From the NCBI RefSeq assembly GCF_033807535.1, contig NZ_CP136856.1:2785001-2849000 (forward strand): DNA of 64,000 bases, written 5' to 3'. This document shows positions 1 to 9,300 of this stretch, in pieces. How positions within the stretch are numbered: the first letter of the stretch is position 1; every line of letters begins with the position of its first letter. A model generated the notes under the pieces. The model searched no databases and had not been told where the DNA came from. It saw nothing but the letters and a program-made list of their open reading frames with translations. The stretch is from Oceanisphaera sp. IT1-181 (GTDB lineage Bacteria; Pseudomonadota; Gammaproteobacteria; Enterobacterales; Aeromonadaceae). Made by a program: the position numbers and the translations under genes.

Positions 1-36
1 GTTTTGAGCGCGCCGGGGCCGCCCAGCGACACTAAA
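1..36. repeat. Family A repeat, truncated by window edge
   Basis: The first bases read TTTGAGCGCGCC, the complement of the GGCGCGCTCAAA core seen in the family A copies at 4.8 kb and 27.3 kb. It is followed by GCGACAC, which resembles the family tail. It is diverged and cut by the window start, so the assignment is tentative. Confidence 0.4.
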
Positions 37-102
37 ACGGTGGATCAATTTACCTAACACACCAGCACCGAGATTATCTCTCCTTATTACAGCCGAAGTC
101 TC

Positions 103-283
103 TTGACTCCTAAATAAATTAGGGGCGCAAGCAGCGGCAAAATACAGTAGAATACGCCGCCTCTGCTTAGCCGCAGATCCAGTTGTTGGGCCAGTACTGC
201 ATGCTAGGCGGTTTGGTAAAGTCGACGCGAGTCACGCCGCTTTTACCAAACCCCCCGATCGATCGTTAAAGGAACGAGAAACC
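103..283 (+). promoter_or_regulatory. purH leader with candidate promoter and hairpin
   Basis: A TAGAAT hexamer at 148-153 could be a -10 box. TTGACT at 103-108 is too far upstream to pair with it at normal spacing, so the promoter is only a suggestion. Between it and purH lies a perfect 11-bp inverted repeat, GGTTTGGTAAA (210-220) and TTTACCAAACC (242-252), with a 21-base loop. It ends about 30 bases before the start codon and could act in the leader RNA. I do not see a convincing PurR operator. A ribosome binding site (AAAGGA) precedes the ATG at 284. Confidence 0.35.
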
Positions 284-1867
284 ATGGAAACTGCTCGACC
301 CATTCGCCGTGCTCTGCTGAGTGTGTCTGACAAAGACGGCATCATCAATTTCGCCCAAGGCTTACACGCCCGTGGCGTAGAGCTGCTGTCTACCGGTGGC
401 ACCGCCCGTTTGTTAGCTGAACAAGGCATTCCCGTCACCGAAGTGTCTGATTATACCGGTTTTCCTGAAATGATGGATGGCCGCGTTAAAACGCTACACC
501 CCAAGGTACACGGCGGTATTTTAGGCCGTCGCGGCACCGATGACGCCATTATGACCGAGCACGGCATTGCCCCTATCGACATGGTGGTGGTCAACCTTTA
601 CCCGTTCGCTAATACCGTAGCCAAAGCCGATTGCAGCCTCGAAGATGCTATCGAAAACATCGATATCGGCGGACCGACCATGGTACGTGCTGCCGCTAAA
701 AACCACAACGATGTGGCCATAGTGGTAAATAGCTATGATTACGACCGTTTGCTCAGCGAAATGGACTTAGGCAACAACAGCCTGACTCAAGCCACGCGCT
801 TTGGTTTAGCTATTGCCGCCTTTGAGCACACCGCCCAATACGACGGCATGATTGCTAACTACTTTGGCACCATGGTACCCGCCTATCATGCTGCGAGTGA
901 AGGCTCTACTTTCCCGCGCACTATCAACTATCAATTCACCAAGAAGCAAGATTTACGCTATGGCGAAAACAGCCATCAGAGCGCCGCTTTTTATGTGGAA
1001 AACGACATTGATGAGGCGTCTGTTGCTACTGCCATTCAGCTGCAAGGCAAAGAGTTGTCGTTCAACAATATCAATGACACCGATGCAGCCCTTGAGTGCG
1101 TTAAAGAATTTGATGTGCCCGCCTGTGTAATCGTTAAGCACGCCAACCCATGCGGTGTGGCGCTAGGTGACGACATTCTGCAAGCCTACGAGCGCGCTTA
1201 TCAAACTGACCCGACGTCAGCTTTTGGCGGCATTATTGCCTTTAACCGTGAGCTGGATGAAGCCACGGCCAACGCCATTGTTGAACGCCAGTTTGTAGAA
1301 GTAATTATTGCTCCTAGCGTGTCTGACGCCGCTAAAGCGGTGGTAGCCGATAAGAAGAATGTACGTTTGCTAGTGTCTGGCGAGTGGACGGCTAAAACTC
1401 AAGGCCGTGACATTAAGCGCGTGAACGGCGGTATTTTGGTGCAAGACCGCGATCAGGGCATGGTCGATTTGCATGATCTTAAAGTGGTCAGCAAACGCCA
1501 GCCTACCGATGCCGAGCTACAAGATTTGTTGTTCTGCTGGAAAGTGGCCAAGTACGTTAAGTCTAACGCCATTGTTTATGCTAAAGGCGCACAAACCATT
1601 GGTGTGGGTGCAGGCCAAATGAGCCGTGTGTATTCTGCCAGAATTGCCGGAATTAAAGCCGAAGATGAAGGTTTGCAGGTTGAAGGTTCGGTAATGGCAT
1701 CTGATGCGTTCTTCCCGTTCCGCGATGGCATAGACGCCGCTGCTGCTGCTGGCATTAGCTGTGTTATTCAGCCGGGTGGTTCGATGCGTGATGATGAAAT
1801 TATTCAAGCGGCTGACGAGCATGGCATGACCATGGTCTTCACCGGTATGCGTCACTTTCGCCATTGA
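284..1867 (+). CDS. purH: Bifunctional AICAR formyltransferase / IMP cyclohydrolase
   Basis: PurH catalyses the last two steps of IMP synthesis in the cytoplasm: formylation of AICAR using 10-formyl-tetrahydrofolate, then ring closure. The 527-residue length is normal. The N-terminal methylglyoxal-synthase-like cyclohydrolase domain (about residues 1-150) carries [10 protein letters not shown]. The C-terminal transformylase domain carries the catalytic Lys-His pair at 285-286 in [10 protein letters not shown] and ends in [10 protein letters not shown], as in other PurH proteins. An AAAGGA ribosome site precedes the ATG. purD follows on the same strand after a 225-bp structured spacer, the usual gammaproteobacterial purHD pair. 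Confidence 0.98.
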   Translation: METARPIRRALLSVSDKDGIINFAQGLHARGVELLSTGGTARLLAEQGIPVTEVSDYTGFPEMMDGRVKTLHPKVHGGILGRRGTDDAIMTEHGIAPIDMVVVNLYPFANTVAKADCSLEDAIENIDIGGPTMVRAAAKNHNDVAIVVNSYDYDRLLSEMDLGNNSLTQATRFGLAIAAFEHTAQYDGMIANYFGTMVPAYHAASEGSTFPRTINYQFTKKQDLRYGENSHQSAAFYVENDIDEASVATAIQLQGKELSFNNINDTDAALECVKEFDVPACVIVKHANPCGVALGDDILQAYERAYQTDPTSAFGGIIAFNRELDEATANAIVERQFVEVIIAPSVSDAAKAVVADKKNVRLLVSGEWTAKTQGRDIKRVNGGILVQDRDQGMVDLHDLKVVSKRQPTDAELQDLLFCWKVAKYVKSNAIVYAKGAQTIGVGAGQMSRVYSARIAGIKAEDEGLQVEGSVMASDAFFPFRDGIDAAAAAGISCVIQPGGSMRDDEIIQAADEHGMTMVFTGMRHFRH

Positions 1868-1889
1868 TAAGAAGCTAGAACGGAGTTAA

Positions 1890-2044
1890 TTGAAGGGTGT
1901 GAGTTATCGAGATAGCGCTATCTCACACCGACACGCTTCAAGTACCTCCCTGTAACGCTCAAACACATAACATCCCTGTTATGTGGTGGTCGGCTTAGAG
2001 ATACCCCCTATCTCTCTCTAATCCGACTGAGTGGCTTGTTACAG
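1890..2044 (+). promoter_or_regulatory. Structured purH-purD intergenic RNA (candidate cis-regulator)
   Basis: Several nested perfect inverted repeats occupy this spacer. A first hairpin pairs TTGAAG (1890-1895) with CTTCAA (1936-1941), then GGTGTGAG (1896-1903) with CTCACACC (1922-1929), and encloses a competing 16-bp palindrome at 1909-1924. A second unit has an outer stem CTGTAAC (1950-1956) with GTTACAG (2038-2044). It encloses a 9-bp stem with a TCCC loop (1964-1985) and a long hairpin closed by GTCGG/CCGAC (1989-2027). It therefore folds on paper as a multibranch junction, 35 bases before the purD ribosome site. No U-tract follows, so it is not a simple terminator. It matches no riboswitch I recognise. 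Confidence 0.55.
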
Positions 2045-2092
2045 AGCTCTAGCTGCTATCAAGTGCTTTACTAATTTTGAGGAACAAAATTG

Positions 2093-3385
2093 ATGAAAGT
2101 ATTAATCATTGGTGGTGGTGGTCGTGAGCATGCTTTGGCGTGGAAGGCCGCACAATCGCCTAACGTCAGCCAGGTATTCGTGGCCCCAGGTAATGCGGGC
2201 ACGGCATTAGAGTCAAACCTGACGAATGTGGACATTGCTGCCACAGATATTCAAGGCTTGCTGGCGTTTGCCAAACAAGAACAGATTGGCCTGACTATTG
2301 TCGGTCCAGAAGCGCCATTAGTAGCCGGTGTGGTTGATGCGTTTGACGCCGAAAGCTTAGCCATTTTTGGCCCCACTGCGGCCGCGGCCCAGTTAGAAGG
2401 TTCTAAAGCTTTCAGCAAAGACTTTTTAGCGCGTCAGAATATCCCGAGTGCTGAGTATCAGAACTTTACCGAAGTTGAGCCGGCTATCGCTTATTTACGC
2501 GAAAAAGGCGCACCTATCGTGATAAAAGCCGACGGCTTAGCGGCCGGTAAAGGCGTGATTGTGGCCATGACCTTGGCAGAGGCAGAAAACGCCGTGCACG
2601 ATATGTTATCCGGCAACGCCTTTGGCGCTGCGGGCAGCCGCGTGGTGATAGAAGAATTTCTCGATGGCGAAGAAGCCTCCTTTATTGTGATGGTCGACGG
2701 TGAAAACGTGTTGGCCATGGCTACCAGCCAAGATCACAAGCGCGTCGGCGACGGCGATACCGGCCCCAATACCGGCGGCATGGGTGCCTATAGCCCAGCG
2801 CCGGTAGTAACGCCGGAAATCCACGACCGCGTGATGGAGCAAGTGATCATGCCCACCGTGCGTGGTATGGCGGCTGAAGGTAACGTTTACAAAGGCTTCT
2901 TATACGCGGGTCTGATGATCGATAACGCCGGCCAACCAAAGGTGATTGAGTTTAACTGTCGCTTTGGTGACCCAGAAACGCAGCCAATTTTAATGCGTTT
3001 ACAATCTGATCTCGTGGATCTGTGCTTAGCCGGTTGTAACGGTAAGCTGGACACAGTGACCGCTGAGTTTGACCCGCGCGCCGCCGTGGGTGTGGTATTG
3101 GCGGCGGGCGGCTATCCGGCGGATGGCTATCGCAAATTTGACGCCATTACCAATATCCCCGCCGAAACGCCGATCAGCAAAACCTTCCACGCCGGCAGCA
3201 GCTTTCAAGACGGCACTCTGGTTACCTCAGGCGGGCGCGTATTGTGCGCCACTGCCTTAGGCAATACGGTAACCGAAGCGCAAGCCAATGCCTATGCGGT
3301 GGCTGAACAGATTAAATGGCAAGGGGTGTTTTATCGTCACGACATCGCCTATCGCGCCATAGAGCGGGAAAACCAAGGCACTTAA
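2093..3385 (+). CDS. purD: Phosphoribosylamine-glycine ligase (GAR synthetase)
   Basis: PurD joins glycine to phosphoribosylamine with ATP in step two of purine synthesis. It is an ATP-grasp enzyme of 430 residues, the usual size. It begins MKVLIIGGGGREHA, a typical N-terminus. The ATP-grasp part includes PIVIKADGLAAGKGV and GDPETQP. A TTG codon sits one codon upstream, but the ATG at 2093 has the better GAGGAA ribosome site (2079-2084), 8 bases away. A strong terminator follows at 3438. Confidence 0.97.
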   Translation: MKVLIIGGGGREHALAWKAAQSPNVSQVFVAPGNAGTALESNLTNVDIAATDIQGLLAFAKQEQIGLTIVGPEAPLVAGVVDAFDAESLAIFGPTAAAAQLEGSKAFSKDFLARQNIPSAEYQNFTEVEPAIAYLREKGAPIVIKADGLAAGKGVIVAMTLAEAENAVHDMLSGNAFGAAGSRVVIEEFLDGEEASFIVMVDGENVLAMATSQDHKRVGDGDTGPNTGGMGAYSPAPVVTPEIHDRVMEQVIMPTVRGMAAEGNVYKGFLYAGLMIDNAGQPKVIEFNCRFGDPETQPILMRLQSDLVDLCLAGCNGKLDTVTAEFDPRAAVGVVLAAGGYPADGYRKFDAITNIPAETPISKTFHAGSSFQDGTLVTSGGRVLCATALGNTVTEAQANAYAVAEQIKWQGVFYRHDIAYRAIERENQGT

Positions 3386-3437
3386 TAGCACGCCTTACGT
3401 TATACGCGTCTCGCTATACGTAAAAAGAAAAAAACTA

Positions 3438-3466
3438 AGCCGCCATCATTGATGGCGGCTTTTTTT
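3438..3466 (+). terminator. Rho-independent terminator after purD
   Basis: A 10-bp perfect stem, AGCCGCCATC / GATGGCGGCT, with a three-base loop is followed by seven T. It ends the purHD transcript. Confidence 0.92.
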
Positions 3467-3481
3467 GTGTTTAACCCACTC

Positions 3482-3738
3482 GTAGAGGCCGCTTTAGCTG
3501 GCCGGTGGCGCGCAGCGACACGAAGCAGGTTTTCGCGGTTAAAACACGCGACTACATTCGTGCACCATTCCCACATCGGCGTTGCTGTTTGGTGCTGTCT
3601 TTTGTAGAAGCCTGCTTAAGCCGGCCGGTGGCGCGTAGCAACACGAAGAACCACCAAACAATGCCATGTTCAAAACCGGTATTGTTGTTAGGTTTTAGTT
3701 TTGCTATGCAAAACCGGCCGGCTAAAGGCGGCCTCTAC
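3482..3738. repeat. Family A repeats (three copies) with a family F fragment
   Basis: Three palindromic units are at 3482-3513 (GTAGAGGCCGCTTTAGCTGG start), 3604-3648 (same orientation) and 3691-3738 (opposite orientation, ending GGCGGCCTCTAC). The second and third are tail to tail, as in a BIME. A family F fragment (CGCGACTACATTCGTGCAC) lies at about 3525-3565. These account for most of the 500-bp gap before the next gene; 3740-3870 holds nothing I recognise apart from that gene's upstream region. Open frames read through this stretch are not genes. Confidence 0.85.
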
Positions 3739-3884
3739 AGAAACAACCGGTATTTTTACTCATCACCCTTTACGCTTCACTCTTCACCATCACCTAAACC
3801 CTGTTCCTCACCTATTCTTGATGTTAATGCAGCTCTGCAAGGTGAGCACTGCATTCGTTTTACTTTTGCCAACAGGAGTATCGT

Positions 3885-4268
3885 ATGCCTAGCAATAAAA
3901 TGTTTAGCAAAACCTTATTAGGATTAACTTTCGCCATCAGCTTGCCGCTGCTGGCCGCCCCCATACAAACCGCCGATAGCGCCGAGGGCGAGATCTTCAC
4001 TAATGAGGCGGGCATGAGCCTATATGTGTTTGAGAAAGACCAAGCCGGCGTGAGCAACTGTAACGACCAATGCGCCGACAATTGGCCGCCGCTGATGGCT
4101 ACCGATAAGGATAAAGCCGAAGGGGATTACGGCATTATTAAGCGCGCCGATGGCGTTTTACAGTGGAGCTATAAAGAGCAGCCGTTATATCTGTGGAAAG
4201 ACGACAAAGCCGCAGGCGATGTATTTGGCGATGGCAAGTTTGATGTTTGGCACTTAGCTAAGCCTTAG
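3885..4268 (+). CDS. Small secreted COG4315-type protein
   Basis: This 127-residue protein has a clear signal peptide (KTLLGLTFAISLPLLAAP, cleavage near residue 25). The mature part carries the short repeat of the COG4315 / PF03640 family: GMSLYVFEKDQ, then NCNDQCADNWPPL, then a second half LQWSYKEQPLYLWKDD and GDVFGDGKFDVWHL. Members are exported proteins of unknown biochemical role, often near redox or electron-transfer genes. The two cysteines in CNDQC are conserved in the family. It has no lipobox. The AGGAG ribosome site at 3873 supports the ATG at 3885. It is a single gene facing cbiX across a shared terminator. Confidence 0.85.
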   Translation: MPSNKMFSKTLLGLTFAISLPLLAAPIQTADSAEGEIFTNEAGMSLYVFEKDQAGVSNCNDQCADNWPPLMATDKDKAEGDYGIIKRADGVLQWSYKEQPLYLWKDDKAAGDVFGDGKFDVWHLAKP

Positions 4269-4323
4269 CAGCGTGAGGCGTGAGGCAAAAATAGCGCCAA
4301 GCGCCTAGCACCAAGCCAAACAA

Positions 4324-4363
4324 AAAGAGCCCCTTTGGAGTGTATAGCCAAAAGGGGCTCTTT
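4324..4363. terminator. Bidirectional terminator
   Basis: AAAGAGCCCCTTT and AAAGGGGCTCTTT form a long stem flanked by A and T runs on both sides. It lies between the convergent genes ending at 4268 (+) and 4395 (-), so it probably serves both. Confidence 0.85.
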
Positions 4364-4394
4364 ATTGTGACCTGTTAGCCGCGTACAAAGATCG

Positions 4395-4751
4395 TTATAA
4401 CTGCTCGGCTAACCAATCGGCAAAGCCTGGCATGGCACCTAAGTGCGGCAACAGCGTGAGCTTAAGATCTGGGTATTGCTCGCGTTTTTGATTTAACACA
4501 GAGGGCAAGTCTTCGACTACATGGCGGCCTTGGGCCAAAAAGTACGGAAACAGCTTAATCTCAGTGGCACCCGCCGCCACTTGGAGGTCGATGGCTTGTT
4601 CAAGCGAAGGCTCGGCCAGCTCCCAAAAGGCATGACCCATGAGCTCAAAACGCGCCGCCATAGATTGGGTCACGCTGGCTGTAAAATCAGCAATTTCTTG
4701 GTTGGCCGCTTCACGACGACTGCCATGTGCCACCAAAATAAACCCTTTCAT
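4395..4751 (-). CDS. CbiX/SirB-type chelatase (short form)
   Basis: This 118-residue single-domain member of the CbiX/SirB family inserts cobalt or ferrous iron into sirohydrochlorin for cobalamin or siroheme synthesis. The two metal/tetrapyrrole histidines expected of the family are visible: His9 in LVAHGSRR and His77 in FLAQGRHVVEDLP. The length is that of the small homodimeric CbiX type, about half of a full class II chelatase. Its metal is not known from sequence, and no other cobalamin or siroheme gene is nearby. A family A fragment lies just upstream. Confidence 0.85.
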   Translation of the reverse strand: MKGFILVAHGSRREAANQEIADFTASVTQSMAARFELMGHAFWELAEPSLEQAIDLQVAAGATEIKLFPYFLAQGRHVVEDLPSVLNQKREQYPDLKLTLLPHLGAMPGFADWLAEQL

Positions 4752-4810
4752 CTTTTATTCATCCTTTCTTTTTGCTTAGCTCATGGCTTTTAGGTTCAAG
4801 ACTGTTTAAG

Positions 4811-4857
4811 TTTTGTTTTGCTACGCAAAACTGGCGCGCTCAAAGCGGTATCTACAA
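4811..4857. repeat. Family A repeat, degenerate
   Basis: TTTTGCTACGCAAAACTGGC followed by GCGCTCAAAGCGG and TATCTAC is a diverged family A unit of the variant with a GGCGCGCTCAAAGCGG core, also present at 27.3 kb. Confidence 0.7.
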
Positions 4858-4905
4858 GAACGCTTATGGCTGACAACCTCCCGCTACCCGAAGGAGTTAA
4901 GCTGT

Positions 4906-5325
4906 TTACTTAACCAGCACCTGCGGTACTTGGCCCGCCAGTACATCCACACAATAATCCCAGCTGGCAATGCGATAATGTTGAATATCATCATCCAGAT
5001 GCAAGCCTTGGCTTTGCTGATGAAACCAGATTAAAAAACGCGACGGCGTTATCAAATGAATTTGAGTGTCTGAACTACCCTCGTCTTCGTCGTCCATAAA
5101 GTTCAACACGTCGGCGCCTTCTAGCATCCGATAGCCAAACACATGATCAAACTGTAACTGGTAAATCACTTGGGGGGGCGTATCTATCTTGGTCGGCATG
5201 CCCATAGAGAGCAGCAATTTACCGGTCCATACATCCTGATATACCTCAGTCAACATAAGGCCGGTGGTTAAACCACGGGCGCCGGACCAGGGTGTGGTCA
5301 TTTGTCGAACGGTATTGGCTTCCAT
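4906..5325 (-). CDS. Conserved hypothetical protein, 139 residues
   Basis: I do not recognise a family. It is an acidic soluble protein with no signal peptide or membrane segment, and it has a cluster of acids (MDDEDEGSSD, near residues 78-87). The reading frame is well supported: a GGAGG ribosome site 8 bases before the ATG, no overlap with repeats, and codon use like its neighbours. It is transcribed the same way as hupA, which lies 108 bp upstream but has its own terminator in between, so it is probably transcribed independently. Confidence 0.75.
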   Translation of the reverse strand: MEANTVRQMTTPWSGARGLTTGLMLTEVYQDVWTGKLLLSMGMPTKIDTPPQVIYQLQFDHVFGYRMLEGADVLNFMDDEDEGSSDTQIHLITPSRFLIWFHQQSQGLHLDDDIQHYRIASWDYCVDVLAGQVPQVLVK

Positions 5326-5396
5326 CAGAGCCTCCTAGAAAAGGAAACAGGCTGGCATTAGTTATAACAAGTTTATGTTAAAAAGAGCAAACTGAG

Positions 5397-5425
5397 AGAG
5401 AAAAAACCCGACCTAAGTCGGGTTT
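5397..5425 (-). terminator. Terminator after hupA
   Basis: AAACCCGAC and GTCGGGTTT pair around a CTAA loop, and on the minus strand the stem is followed by a run of T. It lies just past the hupA stop codon. Confidence 0.9.
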
Positions 5426-5433
5426 AGAAGATA

Positions 5434-5706
5434 TTACTTGATGGCATCTTTCAGCGCCTTGCCCGCTACAAAAGCAGGGACATTGGCAGCAGCAATCTGA
5501 ATTTCAGCACCTGTCTGTGGATTACGACCGGTGCGTGCAGCGCGGTGGTTCACCTTAAAGGTACCAAAACCCACCAGTTGTACTGGGTCGCCTTCTTTCA
5601 AGCTTTGGGTAATACCACTTAGTACTTCTTCCAGCGCGGCCTTGGCCTGTGCCTTATTTAAATCTGCCTTAGCGGCAATTGCTTCAACAAGCTGAGTCTT
5701 ATTCAT
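5434..5706 (-). CDS. hupA: DNA-binding protein HU, alpha type
   Basis: HU is a nucleoid-associated protein that bends and compacts DNA as a dimer. The 90-residue protein begins [11 protein letters not shown] and has the family signature [20 protein letters not shown], including the Arg-Asn-Pro arm that intercalates in the minor groove. The sequence is closer to HupA than HupB of E. coli. The frame stays open 16 codons further upstream, but the ATG at 5706 matches family length exactly and has an AGGA ribosome site. A location next to the purHD locus is common in this class. Confidence 0.96.
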   Translation of the reverse strand: MNKTQLVEAIAAKADLNKAQAKAALEEVLSGITQSLKEGDPVQLVGFGTFKVNHRAARTGRNPQTGAEIQIAAANVPAFVAGKALKDAIK

Positions 5707-6056
5707 AGGGGATCCTTTCTCACTTGGCATTAAGTGGTTACCCACTCTATTCAAATTTAGGCTTCAAGCAAAGCCTTTGTATCAAGGGCTACATCAAGTG
5801 CCGTTGTTTTGTGCAGATATTGCTAAAAGCGTCACATAATTCCACTCAAAAGCCGCCCTCGCTCGCCAAAAAACGCGGTGTTAAACAAGCTATCAGTTAA
5901 CAGGCGTACGGTTAAACAAGCGCGGCAGCCCACACAGAGCCAGCATAGCCGAGCTCTGTATAAGCTACTAGAGGCCGAGGGTACGACTGATGAAATTTGT
6001 GCGCTTAACCCTTCAAAGCCGACAAATTCCGACCGCCCAGCTGGTTTAGGGCGGCT
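5707..6056. other. Gap: hupA upstream region
   Basis: This 350-bp gap presumably holds the hupA promoter, which I cannot place with confidence. An imperfect GC stem, CCGCCC / GGGCGG (about 6031-6053), lies right behind the stop codon of the next minus-strand gene and could be a weak terminator, but no T-run follows it. No repeat family is evident here. Confidence 0.5.
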
Positions 6057-6929
6057 TTACTTCGCTTTGGCCACTAAGTCTTTAATAACCACGGTCGAGT
6101 CACAACGGCCAAAACCGTCGGCCAATAACTGCTCATACACCTTATGCACATGCTCGGTCAGGGGTAACGTCAATCCTTGTTGTTCCGCCTCATCTAAACA
6201 AATGCCTAAGTCTTTGTGCATCCACTGGGCGGCAAAGCCAAAGTCGAATTTATCTTCACTCATGGTTTGGGCACGGTTTTGTAACTGCCAGCTTTGGGCG
6301 GCTCCGCCTCCTAATACATCAATCAGGGTCGGAATATCTAAGCCGGCCTTTTGCGCGATCATCAAACCTTCGGCAATGCCTTGTACGGCACCAATCACGA
6401 AAATTTGATTCACCATTTTACAACGCTGACCTGATCCAACCGGCCCTAAACGGGTCACTTTTTTACCGTAAGCGGCCAACACCGGCGATGCTTCGGCCAC
6501 GTCCGCCTCAGTACCGCCCACCATAATGGTTAAGGCACCGTTCTCGGCACCCAACTGCCCGCCAGACACTGGCGCATCAATAAAGCGCAGATCCAGTTTT
6601 GCAGCCGCGGCAGCAAGCTCTTCCGCCAACATGGCAGAGGTTGTGGTGTGATCCACCAACAGCGCGCCTGCTTTCATGCCCGCTAATACGCCTTCATCGC
6701 CATACACGACTGAGCGTACGTCGTCGTCGTTGCCCACGCACACCATCACCATGTCTGCGTCTTTGGCCGCGGCCGCCGGTGTTAAGGCGTGGCTGCCGCC
6801 GTTACTCTCGGCCCAAGCGGCCGCTTTTTCTGGGCTGCGGTTATACACGCACACCTGATGGCCGGCTTTTTGTAAGTGCGCCGCCATGGGAAAGCCCATC
6901 ACGCCCAAGCCAATAAATGCCAATTTCAT
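6057..6929 (-). CDS. NAD(P)-dependent beta-hydroxyacid dehydrogenase (GlxR/GarR/MmsB family)
   Basis: This 290-residue enzyme belongs to the 3-hydroxyisobutyrate / tartronate-semialdehyde reductase family. The N-terminal dinucleotide fold begins MKLAFIGLGVMGFPMA with an Asn-Arg-Ser after the second strand (30-32). The substrate loop DAPVSGGQLGAENG is at 118-131 and the catalytic Lys171 sits in GSGQRCKMVNQ. The family oxidises or reduces small 3-hydroxy acids; the exact substrate cannot be read from sequence. It stands alone, separated from astD by 430 bp of repeats, so a link to arginine catabolism is not supported. Confidence 0.88.
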   Translation of the reverse strand: MKLAFIGLGVMGFPMAAHLQKAGHQVCVYNRSPEKAAAWAESNGGSHALTPAAAAKDADMVMVCVGNDDDVRSVVYGDEGVLAGMKAGALLVDHTTTSAMLAEELAAAAAKLDLRFIDAPVSGGQLGAENGALTIMVGGTEADVAEASPVLAAYGKKVTRLGPVGSGQRCKMVNQIFVIGAVQGIAEGLMIAQKAGLDIPTLIDVLGGGAAQSWQLQNRAQTMSEDKFDFGFAAQWMHKDLGICLDEAEQQGLTLPLTEHVHKVYEQLLADGFGRCDSTVVIKDLVAKAK

Positions 6930-6984
6930 TACACTAACTCCTTAATTAAGAAAAAAAGCGCCCAGCGCCGATCGCCTAGCTAAA

Positions 6985-7340
6985 AATAAAATCTGAAAAA
7001 ATTAATGAGTAAGATCTTAACCCCAAAGGCTTTGTCACTTGTCGACCTTATCTCGGCTTAATATTTCCGCGCCTGCTGTGCGTCTTGTACGTTCCGTTGC
7101 AGATAAGCCTTTAAGATCTTAGAGCCTTTTGCAACGGAACCCACGACTCTTTGTTTACGATAAGCACGGAAAAATAGTGATCAGATCTGACAGAGATCTT
7201 AATGGTTAAGGTCTTACCCCAAGCATTTATCACTCGTCGATCTTATCTCAACTTAATTTTCCCGCGTATTCTGTGGATTCCGTTGCAGAGTTTCTTGATT
7301 CTTTTAAAACAAGATCCTGACGTGCGTCAGGATGACGGCA
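6985..7340. repeat. Family C fragments and one family D palindrome
   Basis: This gap holds pieces of family C: GTTCCGTTGCAGA (about 7089), TTTTGCAACGGAACCCACG (about 7128), CACGGAAAAATAGTGATCAG (about 7167) and GGATTCCGTTGCAGAG (about 7275). They form inverted pairs. A family D palindrome, GATCCTGACGTGCGTCAGGA, lies at about 7313-7340. No reading frame here looks like a gene. Confidence 0.65.
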
Positions 7341-7362
7341 TAAACACGCCACCAGCTGCGCA

Positions 7363-8850
<1,488 letters not shown>

Positions 8851-8888
8851 TCAATATCTCCTTTTATACGGCTCTTAGAAAGCCCTAA

Positions 8889-8897
8889 GCTATCAGC
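8889..8897. repeat. 9-bp target-site duplication, left
   Basis: GCTATCAGC directly abuts the left end of the IS50-like element and is repeated exactly at 9280-9288. Confidence 0.85.
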
Positions 8898-9279
8898 CTG
8901 TCTCTTCATCACATCTTTTTCTTGCCTTATAAGCAAAGGTGAAGTAGGCAGATTTACTGCTATAGCCACGTATTTTTACCTTGTAGCTGGCCTTTATCCC
9001 GCTTAGCAGGACTGCCGAAGTCCACTTCGCCGAAGAGACGGACGGCTTCAGCATGGTTTTATGTTTTGCTCTTGTAGGAGCCAATTTATTCGGCTCGGTT
9101 TTGTGTTTAGGCCTTAAAAAGCCAGCAAAGCTGGCCTGCCGAACAAGTTGGCAGCTACAAATGACAAACATGGCAACTACAAATTTCTATTTCGGCGTAT
9201 CCGACAGCGTGCTGGTCGAGCAATCCGCTTATTCAGAGTACATCATTAAAATCAACAGAAACTTGTGACTAAGAGACAG
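8898..9279. mobile_element. Tn5/IS50-like non-autonomous element (MITE), 382 bp
   Basis: The left end, CTGTCTCTTCATCACATCT, and the complement of the right end, CTGTCTCTTAGTCACAAGT, are inverted repeats. The left end matches the Tn5 inside end as I recall it at 17 of 19 positions. The right end matches the outside end at 16 of 19. Perfect 9-bp direct repeats flank the element, the duplication length of Tn5/IS50 transposition. The interior (about 8985-9165) is a family B repeat and encodes no transposase. It must have been moved by a transposase elsewhere. It lies between astA and astD. Confidence 0.85.
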
Positions 9280-9288
9280 GCTATCAGC
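9280..9288. repeat. 9-bp target-site duplication, right
   Basis: GCTATCAGC abuts the right end of the IS50-like element and is identical to 8889-8897. Confidence 0.85.
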
Positions 9289-9300
9289 TTATATCTCGGT

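Noticed and set aside
130..160. PurR operator upstream of purH
   Set aside because: GCGCAAGCAGCGGC resembles the consensus only loosely and lacks its central symmetry.
2090..2092. TTG start for purD
   Set aside because: The ATG three bases later matches homologues and is well spaced from GAGGAA.
3505..3921. Open frame of 138 codons overlapping the secreted protein gene
   Set aside because: It is read through family A and F repeats and runs out of frame into the real gene at 3885.
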